This document shows, one piece after another, positions 11,418 through 21,940 of a stretch of DNA of 64,000 nucleotides. The notes under the pieces were generated by a model, which saw only the letters and a list, made by a program, of their open reading frames with translations, was not told the DNA's origin and searched no databases. Each line of letters starts with the position of its first letter. Positions within the stretch are counted from its first letter, which is position 1. Position numbers and translations under genes: made by a program. Source of the stretch: Rhodamnia argentea (taxonomy: Eukaryota > Streptophyta > Magnoliopsida > Myrtales > Myrtaceae); the NCBI RefSeq assembly GCF_020921035.1, contig NC_063157.1, positions 4,832,501-4,896,500 of the forward strand. The letters are read 5' to 3'.

Positions 11418-12125
11418 GTAATGTGTATGGGCCTGGTTTTGAAAGGCAAACTTCATCCCACCCCCTGCCCCTTTGTAACCATTGGGCCGTCTGCTCAGGG
11501 TTCCTATGTCATCTGTTGATATTTAAATCATAGACTCGTCTTTTCCTGTTGCCAGGTACTGTTTACGTGCCAAGCGCATTTTCAGTGAACTGCGTGAGCA
11601 ACCTTATGTTGTGGAACTTGATCTTAGAGGTACTTGCTCGTGTTTTCTTTATTGATAGGTTTTTCAGATGATGCACAGGAACGATTACAAAAGTTTCTAT
11701 GCTTTGATGCTTTTCTTCGGAGCAAATTAGTAAAACTAGTAAAGCCTTTTTTTTATCATATTTTCCTTTTTGGTATACAGAAAGTAATTACTGTGTTCTT
11801 GACCTCATGCAGATGATGGTGGTCGAATTCAAAACGTTCTTTTAGATCTCACTGGTCGACGCACGGTCCCACAAGTATTCGTGAATGGCAAGCATATTGG
11901 TGGATCAGATGGTCTGTCCTTGGCTCTTTCCTGTTTGTTCCTCCTTTCCTCTGTTTCTATCCCTTACAGTGATAGCTTTAGAATGATTTTCGCCTGAAAC
12001 ATCCTTGCTCAGAGATCTTTCTCTTAAGTTTATTAACTTTATATCTTGCGTTGTATTTAATACCAGATCTCAGTGCTGCAGTCACGAGTGGTCAGTTGCA
12101 GAAGCTCCTCTCCAGCAGTCGATGA
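9879..12125 (+). CDS. GRXC3: Glutaredoxin C3-like, CPYC type, secretory pathway
   Basis: Glutathione-dependent disulfide oxidoreductase. Exons are 9879-10051, 11556-11629, 11813-11911 and 12067-12125, phase-consistent, giving 134 residues. The active site C57-P58-Y59-C60 is split by intron 1 inside the Pro codon. Downstream are the conserved [17 protein letters not shown] (100-116, with the cis-Pro and GG of the glutathione site) and SGQLQKLL near the end. Residues 8-25 ([18 protein letters not shown]) form a hydrophobic signal or anchor, so the protein should enter the secretory pathway, as is known for the plant GRXC3/C4 pair. GRXC3 is favoured over GRXC4 by [12 protein letters not shown] and [12 protein letters not shown]. 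The upstream in-frame extension starts with TTG at 9780 and is not used here. Intron 1 (1.5 kb) holds a long CT microsatellite. Confidence 0.9.
11336..11413. repeat. (CT)n microsatellite in GRXC3 intron 1
   Basis: About 39 uninterrupted CT units, some 140 bp before the exon 2 acceptor. This length is likely polymorphic. It produces Ser/Leu ORFs that are artefacts. Confidence 0.95.
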
Positions 12126-13581
12126 GTAACAGGAAATCAGATGTAGTAGGATATGACCCATCTTTGTTTCGTTTTGACGTGTCCCATTTTGTAAAATAAG
12201 GTGCGAGCCTTTAGATTGTACAAAGGTACAGCCTTTTTTCGGCATTGGTTGGGGCTATTGGTTCCTGCATGCCTATTGAGTCTGTAAGTACTCCTTCGGG
12301 AACTAAAACCATCAAGATAAGAACAAACATGGTTGGCTTTGTGAACATTACTTTCACATTCAACTGATCTCTCTCTCTCTCTCTCTCTCTCACGCATGCG
12401 CGCGCACACACTAGGTAATGAGACGAAAATCCCGTTCTTGGCTTGTAGTGTCAGTTGCTTTGTTCTCTTATCTGCATTTGTTTTTCTCTTACAGACTGGA
12501 AACATATTAGTTGTCAACATGAGCAACAGTTGGATTTGTGTAAGCCTGACAGAATTACTGTTCTTCTTACGTGTGAATTAAGCTCCATCAAGTCGATCCG
12601 ATTCTTGAGAACGTGCGAAGAAGAATTACTTGGCATATTTCTTCCTATCCCTCTCAGGATGTTTGGTTATTCCTACCGATAGCACATCAACATGTGTAAC
12701 TTCCTTTGCTTTCTGGGATGGACCTGCTAGGTCTTCAATAACAATTATGCTAGGAGTGTGTAGTAGAAGTTCGATACCTTCACTCGGAGGATGGTCAAGA
12801 GTAAATTTAAGTCCGAGCTCGTCAACATATTCAGTTAGACTTACTTCACTCAAAAGCTTAATTTATTGAATTATGGGTCAATTATGATATATTAATTATT
12901 ATACTCTACATTGATTTTTTGATTTGGGATTTCTCTAACACAATTCATTCACATGTGCATCCTAACAAATTAAGCGGTCGATCATTCACCGCAACCGAAT
13001 TTTGTTCGTGGGAGAGGCTTGCGTAGGTAAACTTGCAGTGCCAAGGATCTTTCATTGCAGATCGCATATCCAATCGGTTCCGGAGTCATTGCATAAGTGC
13101 GGTTTTACCGGGTTGAGCCCGAGAAGTGGCGATATCAAAGCATTTATCAACATATATTCCAGGCCAGACAGATTCTCTATGATTCCATTGAAATCAAAAG
13201 GAACATAAAGTGGGTATGATCAATGAAGCCTGTCCTGGCAACTTTTGTGGCTTTGAGGCGATGCATCTATGCTGGTGACATGACGTGCACATGTTTGTGG
13301 CTTCTGTCTTGGAGAGAAAGCCGGGTATAATGGCCAAATAGGAAGCATGACATGACCATGACACTGTCGAGGTCGGTGCACGACTGGCCACCAAGGATTG
13401 AGACACAGTCCCGATGGTTATTTAGTCTTTGCTTCGTCCAATCAAAGCAGATTCAGATCGTTTCTTTGTTTTTTTTCAAGCGGCATCAATAGAACGCGCA
13501 TTATGATGGCCGTTTGGATAAGATAATGTGATAATTTGTCATTCCACCTAATAAATAAGTTTTCGTATCCCTAGTAACTTA
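12126..13581. other. Intergenic DNA downstream of GRXC3, with an unassigned minus-strand ORF
   Basis: Includes the GRXC3 3' flank, a (CT)n run at 12369-12391 followed by alternating purine/pyrimidine, and a 75-codon minus-strand ORF at 12853-12626. That ORF has ordinary amino-acid composition (for example SIIVIEDLAGPSQKAKEV), but I cannot place it in a family and it has no recognisable neighbouring exons. It may be a gene fragment. The 13000-13440 part is GC-richer and could also be old coding debris on the minus strand. Confidence 0.35.
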
Positions 13582-14094
13582 GGCCCTGTTTGGTTCAGCA
13601 TTACAAATGAGCATTGGGGTTCTAAAGTCCCTTGGCCAAATACAAATGGTGTTTGGTTCATTTTTTGGCTCACTTTGGGGAGATGCAATTGCATCTCAAA
13701 TGCTCTCCAAAGTCCCTTAGCCCAAAGTACCTCAAGAGGTACTTTGGGCTAAGGGACTTTGGAGAAATGCAACTAACTTTTTTATTATTTTAATTTTGTC
13801 ACATTTACTTGCCGCTGCCGCCACCGGTCGCCGCCCGGTCGCCGCCGTCGCCGGTCGCCGCCATCGCCGACGCCGCCGGCCGCCGGTCGTAGCGGCCGCC
13901 GATCGCCTAAAAAAGAAAAAATATTTTACAAAGTTCATTTTTCACCGAACAACATTCACGTCAAAATTGCTTTTCAAATGTGTTTTTAAAATATACTTTA
14001 CCAAACACTATTTGCATTTTGAAAAAGGCCTTTAGCCCAAAGGTATTTGCATTTTCTCAAAGTCCCTTGGCCAAATGCTGAACCAAACAGGGCC
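13582..14094. mobile_element. PIF/Harbinger (Tourist-like) MITE, family B copy 1, with GC-rich core
   Basis: Perfect 21-bp terminal inverted repeats, GGCCCTGTTTGGTTCAGCAT at the left and its complement at the right, flanked by TTA at 13579-13581 and 14095-14097. Subterminal inverted sequence includes AAAGTCCCTTGGCCAAAT. The centre (about 13811-13905) is a GCC/GTC-rich block unlike the AT-rich arms. No transposase. Confidence 0.9.
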
Positions 14095-14178
14095 TTAATG
14101 TCGGGTCGTGTGGTTCTCGACTATTGTTCTCCAAGGAGAAATAGAATAAGATTTACTCTAGGTAAATGGTACGCCGAG

Positions 14179-14646
14179 AGGGAAATTATCAAAAAAAAGT
14201 TGTAAATCTATTTTATAAGGATGCCAATTCAATCCTAAATTTTTCGATTTGGCTAATGTAATCTTAAAACTTTTGATAATTGTTCCTTTAATTTTAAACC
14301 TTTCGATTAATCCAAAATTAGTCAATAATTGTTGATGTGAATGCCAGCAATCCGACATGGCACGGCCGGTCTCGACGTGGATAATATATTTATTTTTTAA
14401 TATATTTTTTGGAAAAATGGAATAAACAAAAAAATCCAAAAAAAATTGAAAAAATTGTTTATGTCAATGCTAGTTGTACCGTATAGGACAATTGACATCC
14501 ACATGAGCAATTTTCCACAAAAATTAATCAAAAAGACTATATTTGATAGATCGTCAAAAGATTTAGAATTAAATTGGTGAAATTAAAAAATTTAGGAATG
14601 AATTGACATCTATTTGATATGTTTACGATCTTTTTTGGTAATCATC
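14179..14646. mobile_element. Inverted-repeat MITE, family C copy (diverged)
   Basis: Arms begin near GGGAAATTATCAAAAAA and end TTTTTTGGTAATCATCC, with subterminal GCCAATTCAATCCTAAA on the left and its inverted counterpart on the right. The same family occurs at 16832, 21537, 33091 and 34102. There is no ORF, and no clear target-site duplication was identified. Confidence 0.65.
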
Positions 14647-14669
14647 CTATAAGCAGAGAGTAGAGAAAA

Positions 14670-15212
14670 TAAGGGGTAATTGGTTCCCGGGTGGGCGGTT
14701 CCCACATCGAAATTGGGAATTGCCCACTAAGGACCAATTCCGAAAAATTAAAATCGGGAACCGCCCGTTGTTTCCTTGGACCCACTCAAGAATCGTATTG
14801 CCAAATCCAGTGTGATTCTTGGGTGAATCCATGGAACTGGTCCTACCAACCTTCACGCTGCCAGTGGCTTGTTTTTCAGCAAGCCATTAATCAATCGCAC
14901 CAAGCTTTTTTCTTTTTTTCCAGCAAAAAAGAATGCCAAGTTGTTTGTAAAAAAAACTTCAAACACATGCAAAGAATACTTCACTTCCTCTTTGTACTTC
15001 GAACGATGAGTAGATTGCATAAACTAAAAAGGGGCAAATGGCAGCAATTGGGGTTTCCAACTTACAACAAATGGAGGCGACCAAGAGCAAGAGAGGGAGG
15101 CGAGGCCGTGAGTCCCGTATGCGAGTAACGGCCGGAGGCGCACCCGTAAGTCAATGGGAGTTGAGAGTCGAGAGACAGAGGGACCGAGAGAGTTGCTTGA
15201 GAGAGTTGAGAC
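14670..15212. repeat. Unclassified repetitive-looking segment
   Basis: Begins with short palindromic GGGAATTGCCC- and GGAACCGCCC-like motifs (14680-14775). Related GGAACTGGATTGGG and GGCAGTTCTGG motifs recur at about 15455-15510, beyond the microsatellite block. The symmetry suggests a dispersed element, but I could not define ends. Confidence 0.3.
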
Positions 15213-15289
15213 GAGAGAGACCGAGATGATACAAGACAACTAACGAGCGAGATTAGGGGGACCGAGAGTTTTAATTTCCTTAAAAATTA

Positions 15290-15353
<64 letters not shown>

Positions 15354-15446
15354 GAGAGAGACCGAGATGATACAAGACGATTGATGAGCGAGATTAGGGG
15401 GATTGAGGGTTTTAATTTTCTTAAAAATTAGTGTGTGTGTGTGTGT
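15213..15446. repeat. Tandem duplication with embedded TG and GA microsatellites
   Basis: A unit of about 95 bp starting GAGAGACCGAGATGATACAA and ending in ATTAGTGTGTGTGTG occurs at 15213-15312 and again at 15353-15446. The copies are separated by a (GA)n run at 15313-15349. The TG run ends both copies. Confidence 0.8.
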
Positions 15447-16831
15447 TGGAATTAGGAACTGGATTGGGAAACATCGATTCTAGGCTGGTCCGGGCAGTTC
15501 TGGATTCCTTTGCAAATCCTAGTGGAAATGTGACCATTTCTCTTACATCGGAGAATGCTTATTGGGGGTTGGGAATTTGGGAGAATTAACTTGTTCGAGA
15601 TTTGATCTCTGTCATTTTTCCTTCCTAAGTTAAACTTGTGCCGGTCTCATATTTACAATTTTCTTCTGCTCCCTTCCCACGGCTACTTATTAGGGGCGTT
15701 CACAACAAACAAAAAGCCAATACTCCCGGCGAAATTGAACGAAACCAAATTGATCCTCGCGATCAATCAAATTAATAGTTTGGGTCGGATCGAGATGATC
15801 TCGTACTTAATCGTCCAAAGCCGCAGTTCTTTCAAACGCAATCTCAGCATAGCTAATAAATTTTTCTCGCCCAAGCTGTCGATTGCGCTGCTAATCTCTC
15901 GCTGTAATAAGCTCAATTAGAAGATTTCTCCTACCACCGAATGTTATATTAATGGCGGTCCCGGGTATCATACCCGACTTCTTCTCCGGTCCTTTTCCTT
16001 GAAAGCAAAAGAGGCCAAAAAGGGAGCTTATGATATCTTAGATCCGGAGATCTGTTCGTCCCCACCAAACCATAGTCGATTTGGTCAACTATTGGCCGCT
16101 TGCTAAGTTAAGCTTAACCAAGAGATAGTTCATTGAAACATTGAGCGATCGGTCGCCCGACTAGGGCGACGAGATCAGAAATCACTTTACCTATCTAGAT
16201 ATAATCACAAGGCCGTTCGGTATTCATTTATATGGTCATAGATGGCCTGGAGGACACGGCCGGTGTCCCTCTGCAACGTTGGAATTGTGCGAGTATATCT
16301 AAAACGGGCGATCAAGATCTAAACGTTTGATTCGCGAGTCCATTTATAGCGTCTGGTTTGGTGTTTGTCTCTTGGTCTTCTATGGATTCTGTATATGCCC
16401 CCCCTATCACTGGATAGCTTATGTTTTTGCTGCTGCTGCTGTTGTCGCTATTATTATTATTGCTGCTGTTGATGTTGTTGTTGGTATTTTTATTATTTTA
16501 ATGAACAATTGTAAAAGGAGGTCGGACATGAAGCCAAAAGTTTATGATCATGATCGGGGCTACAAGGCCATCATTGGACTAAAGTTTTCGATTCAGGAAT
16601 TTGGGGAACACAGCCGCATTTTTGCACCCGATATGTTGTCCCTTGGTCTTTTAACAATGCGATTATTCTATTCTGAACCGTAGGTTTTCGATTCTTGTTC
16701 ATTTCCCTTCACAAAAATTCTTATTAGTGTGCAGGGAACAACAGCTTAAAATTTACAAAAGCAAACATTGATCTGAAATGAACAAAACAATCTCTTCACA
16801 TCGATTGCGTGTAAACTATCACAGGTCTAGG
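15447..16831. other. Intergenic DNA without recognisable gene
   Basis: Nothing assignable. A GCT/ATT/GTT trinucleotide microsatellite at about 16424-16495 generates a hydrophobic low-complexity ORF of 118 codons (16327-16683) that I do not accept as a gene. Confidence 0.4.
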
Positions 16832-17273
16832 TGAAAATTACCATAAAAGTCATAAACCCACCGCAGTTGTACCTATTCGGTTCTAATTTTTTTTTTTGGC
16901 CAATTTAGTCTTAAACTTTTTGCATTTGTGCTAATTTGTGTCAATTCAGTTCAACTAGCTAATTTTGATTGACCGGTCTCGATGTGATAATTTTTAGTAA
17001 TTTTTTTTATTCTTGTCTCTTCTCGTTCTTCGTCGTCGCCCTCACCAATGGCTGGTCACCAATCCGACGACCGACTGGAGAAAGAAGGAAAAGAAAAAAA
17101 GAAATTTCAAAAAATATTAAACTATTATTAAAAATTGTCATGTTAGCATCGGTCGGTCAAAGTAATCTAAATTGGCATAAATGCAAAATGTTTAAGAGTT
17201 AGTTGGCATAAAAAGGTTTATGACTTAATTGAAATAATTACAATAAATCTATGACTTTTTTAGTAATCTTCTC
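16832..17273. mobile_element. Inverted-repeat MITE, family C copy
   Basis: Left arm GTGAAAATTACCATAAAAGT followed by CATAAACCCACCGCAGTTGT. The right arm is the inverted equivalent, ending ATGACTTTTTTAGTAATCTT. Subterminal CTTAAACTTTTTGCATTTGT matches the copy at 33091. A GC-richer core around 17025-17085 resembles the cores of other MITEs in the window. Confidence 0.75.
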
Positions 17274-20200
17274 CGCAGTCGAATATCCGAATTTATCCGA
17301 TTTACGAGGTTTAAGTGTCGTTTCATAGGATATGAAAAAAGACAAAAGGATCTCTTCAACCTCTTCACTCCATACCTAGAAGGAGCCAAACATTTGTGTT
17401 CACAAAAATCCCACGCGAGGGAAGGCAGGAAGGGGAAACCAAAAAAAAAGTTGGTGGACCCGAAATTCTGCATGTGATGCCCCCCCAAACCAGCTCGAAA
17501 CTATCTCCACATCCTTCTGTTCTTGCCATGGAAAACTGGAGTCACGGGACTCAGAAGATCGGTCGAATCCAAATGCGTTGAGAGAACACCGAAAGGAGAA
17601 GAAGACCCACGTCATCCGTTTTGTTCGCATTTGAATTTAACGACGTCGCTTAGTCAACATCTGAAAATAACTATACGAAATCCCCTTTTTCGTGCGTATT
17701 TTATTGACTAATCTTCAATGCCGTCCCCCTTCGAGTCACGCGCGTGTGCGGTGGCGCGACCACAAAATCTTTCGCCGCACGCCCTCGCCTTCACGATCTG
17801 TTTGGCGGACACTTTCTAGCTAGTAATTTCAAACGTCGGTATTGGCTATTGGGCATGTTGAGAATTTCAGTAAAAAGCCGGATTGATGTTTAGTCGGACC
17901 GGCCGGTTTGTTGCGATTCTTAGTATGTCGGTTTGGACTAACGAAGAGTGAATTGGAGGGATTCTAACGCACAAATTCGTATTTAATTGCGTTCGAGTTA
18001 CTTAGGTTTAGAAAAGAGATGCTCCGTTTAGTCTGTCGTGCTCGGATTGGCAAACTCGTCATTCCAAAAGGGATAAATGCGTTCTCAAGTGCCGATGAAT
18101 CAATGCGAAGTAGGCAAACCTCGAAATACGGTGACCATACCACGTAAACTAAATTTGAGACGGACTAATCAGGTTAGACATAGACAATGTATGTGGCGCC
18201 GAAAAAGACTCTTCTTTTTGGGTTTTACACCATTGCCAAATTTCAACTCCCCGCGCATTGGCATCCTTTCATTTGGAAGACAAATATCGAAGAGAACATT
18301 CGAAGGTCATACTCCGAGAGAACCTCGGAAATTTCTCCGCGTCGGCCTCGGCCTTGACCGGACTGACCCTCTCGGTCGGACTTCCTTCGATGTCTATGCC
18401 AAACTATTATTACCATGCTCCTGAGCTCGAGCTTGATCACTTGATCAACATGCTAAGCCAACTCCAAGGGCGATGAATCCCCGTTCTGGTTTCTAGTACC
18501 GCTGGAGAGAGACGACGGGACGATAATCCTAGACAGACTGGATCATCGAGCTTGCCACTTTGCCCGTGAGTCGATCACTTCAGTTCCATCTCAAGGTTTC
18601 TGTACGAGTTCCTAGCTCGACGGCCCTCGTTGTGGATCGGAACAGGAGCTGAGATCCGGTGCGGATTGAGGACGAACGTTTTTTTTTTTTTTTTTTTTGA
18701 ATTGGAGTACGAAAGAAGGAGACAAGAAAGCTGACTCTGAGAACCGCCCGAAAGCTGCAAAAGATGAAGAGTCAAAGGCCGGAGGGGAACAATCACAGGG
18801 CTCGAGGTCATCCTCCCGCCCCAGACTGATCCTGACTCGCTGCATCCTGACATTCACTCAATTATTGATTGCGTCGAAGAAGACTGGCCCCTTCCTTCCT
18901 CCCCACACGTCCATCCGGATTGGACACAGTCACGTTCAACGTTCATCCAAATTCCTTCGGCCCGGCGTTTGCATGGCCAAACCCTACTTCAGCAACTGAA
19001 AATTTTCCAGAAAGAGGAGCGAATTGTGGTCAACTTAAGATATGGATTTGGCCCTTCTAACGGCGATCCGGAGATTATAGAGATCGATTTCGGTTTCCAT
19101 GCTCTCGGATGTAATGATCAGGGTCGATTGGCTTCCACGAGCGATTTTGGCTTGATGGAGACCGCCGATGTTTTAGCATGCGATTTAGCTGATAAAGATT
19201 AGTATTTAAATGTAATATCAGATCATGTAGTGCATGTTGTCATCCAATATGAACCCCACAAGATTCACTGAAAATTAGGGCTTTATACACTTTGAAATGT
19301 TTAGGTTTGACACGGAAAAAAAAGGGTTGAACTTTCGAGCTTAATCAAGAGATACGTGAAGTTAATCAAGAGTGGATTGACTTTAAGGGCTGTAAATTGT
19401 TATGTGTGCTGGCAACATTTAGAGCAGATTGACTTTTGAGGGCTTTTTGTTTCCCTTTACGATGTAAGAACCATGAATTTTATTGTCCAATTGATATTAC
19501 GACAAACAAATAGATTAATTGGAGAGATTCAAGAGAACGTTAAGTCAAGTTTTGCTCCAAGAACATAGGTCATGGGTGTCGGTTGCGACACTTTATGTAC
19601 CTTTGTGGAAATTGATCGACCCCAAAGTTTGATAACTCGTGTTACCATGAAAAAGAAAAATGAAAAGAAAACTTTGTCGTTCACGGTAAAATGAACCGAA
19701 ATTCGGCGTGATCTTGATTAAGTTTAAGTTTTATGGCATACTTTCAACGATTGCCTCCCATCAAGTGAAAGAACATTGTCCTTTTGTCCATCCTTCTTCC
19801 TCAAAAGAATGTTTTAATTTGACTCCACGCATCCTTTTCTAGCCCCCAAACAACCAAGAAAAAGGTCTGCCAATCAAGAGAAAATCGCATGCGACAGGAC
19901 CATGCTACATCATTGCTCATATAAACCCTAGATCATTCATTAATGTCTTAATTAGGGTTTGCATCCCAAATTGCACATGCCTACCTACCTTCTTTTCCAT
20001 TGTATCATGAATTAGATAGTGTGGTCACAGATTCCTTCAATTAAAGCTTTCGAGGGTCGAGAACTGCAAAATCGATCCGACTAAGCTATATTCGTGCGAT
20101 CCGAACCCGTGATCGTCAACTTTTTTTTTTCCCGATATAAATATCAGAATTGACTTTTGTTTTTCCCCCTTTTTTTTTCTGTTTAACTTGGATTCTGCGA

Positions 20201-20760
20201 TTATCGTATTCCGACGCTCTTCAATTTTGATTTGGCAATTGTGTTTACCCAAGTAAGAAACAGGCAATTGCCAAAATTTTGGGGATTGATGTGAAGAGAA
20301 AATGACTTATCTGACAAGACAAAATAACATTCCCGGTGAGGACAAAATTCCCATGTTGCTCCCAAATTCCATCAATGTCGTGAAAAAAGTTAATCTCCGG
20401 ACCCCCACCAAAAAAAAAAAGTCTAAATTCTCGCGGAAACTAATGAAGAGGACCGCCTTGCAACCGCTCGGATCCAATCACTGTCAATCGCCGGGATTTC
20501 CGGCCGTCGGATTTGAGGTTTCTTCCTTTTATTTTATTATATTGTTTCATTTAAGATTAATTTTAGAAAAGAAAATCTTTTTGGGCTCTTCGCCGGTTGA
20601 AGTGTTGATGGCTGATGATCGTTTGCAAGGAGTTCTTTCTCTAATAAAATCGAATTTCAAAGTGTTACTCATATCGCAAAAAGATTAAATTAGTGTCTCG
20701 ATGAATTTGTTCGAAATGACAAAAAGATTTTGATAAAGTTACTCAACAAAAGAAGTTTGA
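17274..20760. other. Intergenic DNA, 3.5 kb, no recognisable gene
   Basis: Contains several short ORFs (for example 17249-17488 minus, 18258-18476 plus, 18969-19202 plus) with no domain I recognise and no supporting splice structure. An 18-base T run lies at about 18680-18697. GC content is higher from 17700 to 19200 than in the flanks, so decayed coding sequence is possible but unproven. Confidence 0.35.
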
Positions 20761-21296
20761 TTTTCGAAAGGTTTAATACAACGAAAAATCTTAAAATGAT
20801 AAGCTTATGACAAATTTATCCAAAATTATTTTTTTAATCACGAAAAATTTCAAACCGGTACACCCGTGATAAATTTACCACGGATCGGTATATCTATGAC
20901 AAATCTACCTTCCATTAATTTTTGTTAAATATAACTATTAAAGTACTAAGTTGTATGACCATGGCAATTAACAGATATATCGGTTTGGGGTTTTTACCCT
21001 CTGTTTGTCATAAGTGTATCGGTATGGAATTTTTTATGATATCAACCTAATTTAACGAGGGTCAACTTGTTATAAGTGTATCAGTTTCAAAATTTTCGCG
21101 GTCCAAAAAATTAATTTAGGATAAATTTGTTACAAGTGTACCACGTTATGATTTTTTATGGTAAAAAAAATAGTTTTGGATAAATTTATCACAACTGTAT
21201 CGGTTTGAGATTTTTCGTGGTAAAAAAATAATTTGGGGTAAATTTGTCATAGGTATACCAATTTGAGGTTTTTCATGGTATTAACCCTTTTTGAAA
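20761..21296. mobile_element. Inverted-repeat MITE with internal tandem units, family E
   Basis: The left arm (GAAAGGTTTAATACAACG, then GACAAATTTATCC) is matched inversely by the right arm (GGTAAATTTGTCATAGG ending GGTATTAACCCTTTTTGAAA). Both arms are made of degenerate units of about 60-65 bp carrying a CACAAGTGTACCGGTTTG-like and a TTTTTCGTGGTAAAAAA-like motif; I see roughly three units in the left arm and five in the right. No ORF. Confidence 0.7.
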
Positions 21297-21536
21297 TAAG
21301 GTGTTACATGTCATGAGAAAAATTAGTCAATTGAACTCGTTTTTCTTAAGGAATTCTCTTAACGAGTGTTCTAGGTATTCGTTAAATTACCAAATTAGAA
21401 AATAAGCTAGGTATAGAATGCCTCATAAATACTTGTTAAGGGGTTGAAGAAGGAAAAATTTCAGCCATCCACATGTCAATTTTTTCTATTATAAGTTATG
21501 CTTAACAGCTAGTAAGATTTTTAAAATGGCTATCTC

Positions 21537-21940
21537 AAAATTTTGAAAAAATTGCCAAAAATATCATAAACCTATTGTAATTGCGCAATTTAGTCTCAAA
21601 TTTTTTGTAATTATATCAATTTAGTTAATTTGGATGGGCAACGTTGACGTGACAAATTTTTAATAATATTTTCATATTATCTATTTTTTTTTATTTTTTG
21701 TGGGTTTGGGCCGGCATCTAAAAAAAAGAAAAAGGCATAAAAAATTATTTAAAAATTTAAAAATATTGTTAAAAAATTATTGCTTCAGTGTTGGCCTGTC
21801 AAATGGAATGAATTGGCAAAATTGAAAAAGGTCTAGGACTCAATTGACCAAAAAAAAAAAAAAGAGTTTAGAATTGAATTGGCACGATTGCAATAGATTT
21901 AACACTTTTTTCGGTAATTTTTCCCAAAATTTTCAACAAA
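21537..21940. mobile_element. Inverted-repeat MITE, family C copy
   Basis: Left end AAAATTTTGAAAAAATTGCC followed by CATAAACCTATTGTAATTG. The right end is the inverse, GGTAATTTTTCCCAAAATTT preceded by TTGCAATAGATTTAACAC. No GC-rich core is obvious in this copy, and no ORF. Confidence 0.75.

Noticed and set aside
11319-11533. Ser/Leu-repeat ORFs
   Set aside because: Pure translation of the (CT)n microsatellite in GRXC3 intron 1.
16327-16683. 118-codon ORF with a strongly hydrophobic stretch
   Set aside because: The hydrophobic part is the translation of a GCT/ATT/GTT trinucleotide microsatellite; there is no similarity or gene structure.
18969-19202. 77-codon ORF in GC-richer DNA
   Set aside because: Composition looks ordinary but no domain, splice sites or family recognised; kept only as part of the intergenic description.
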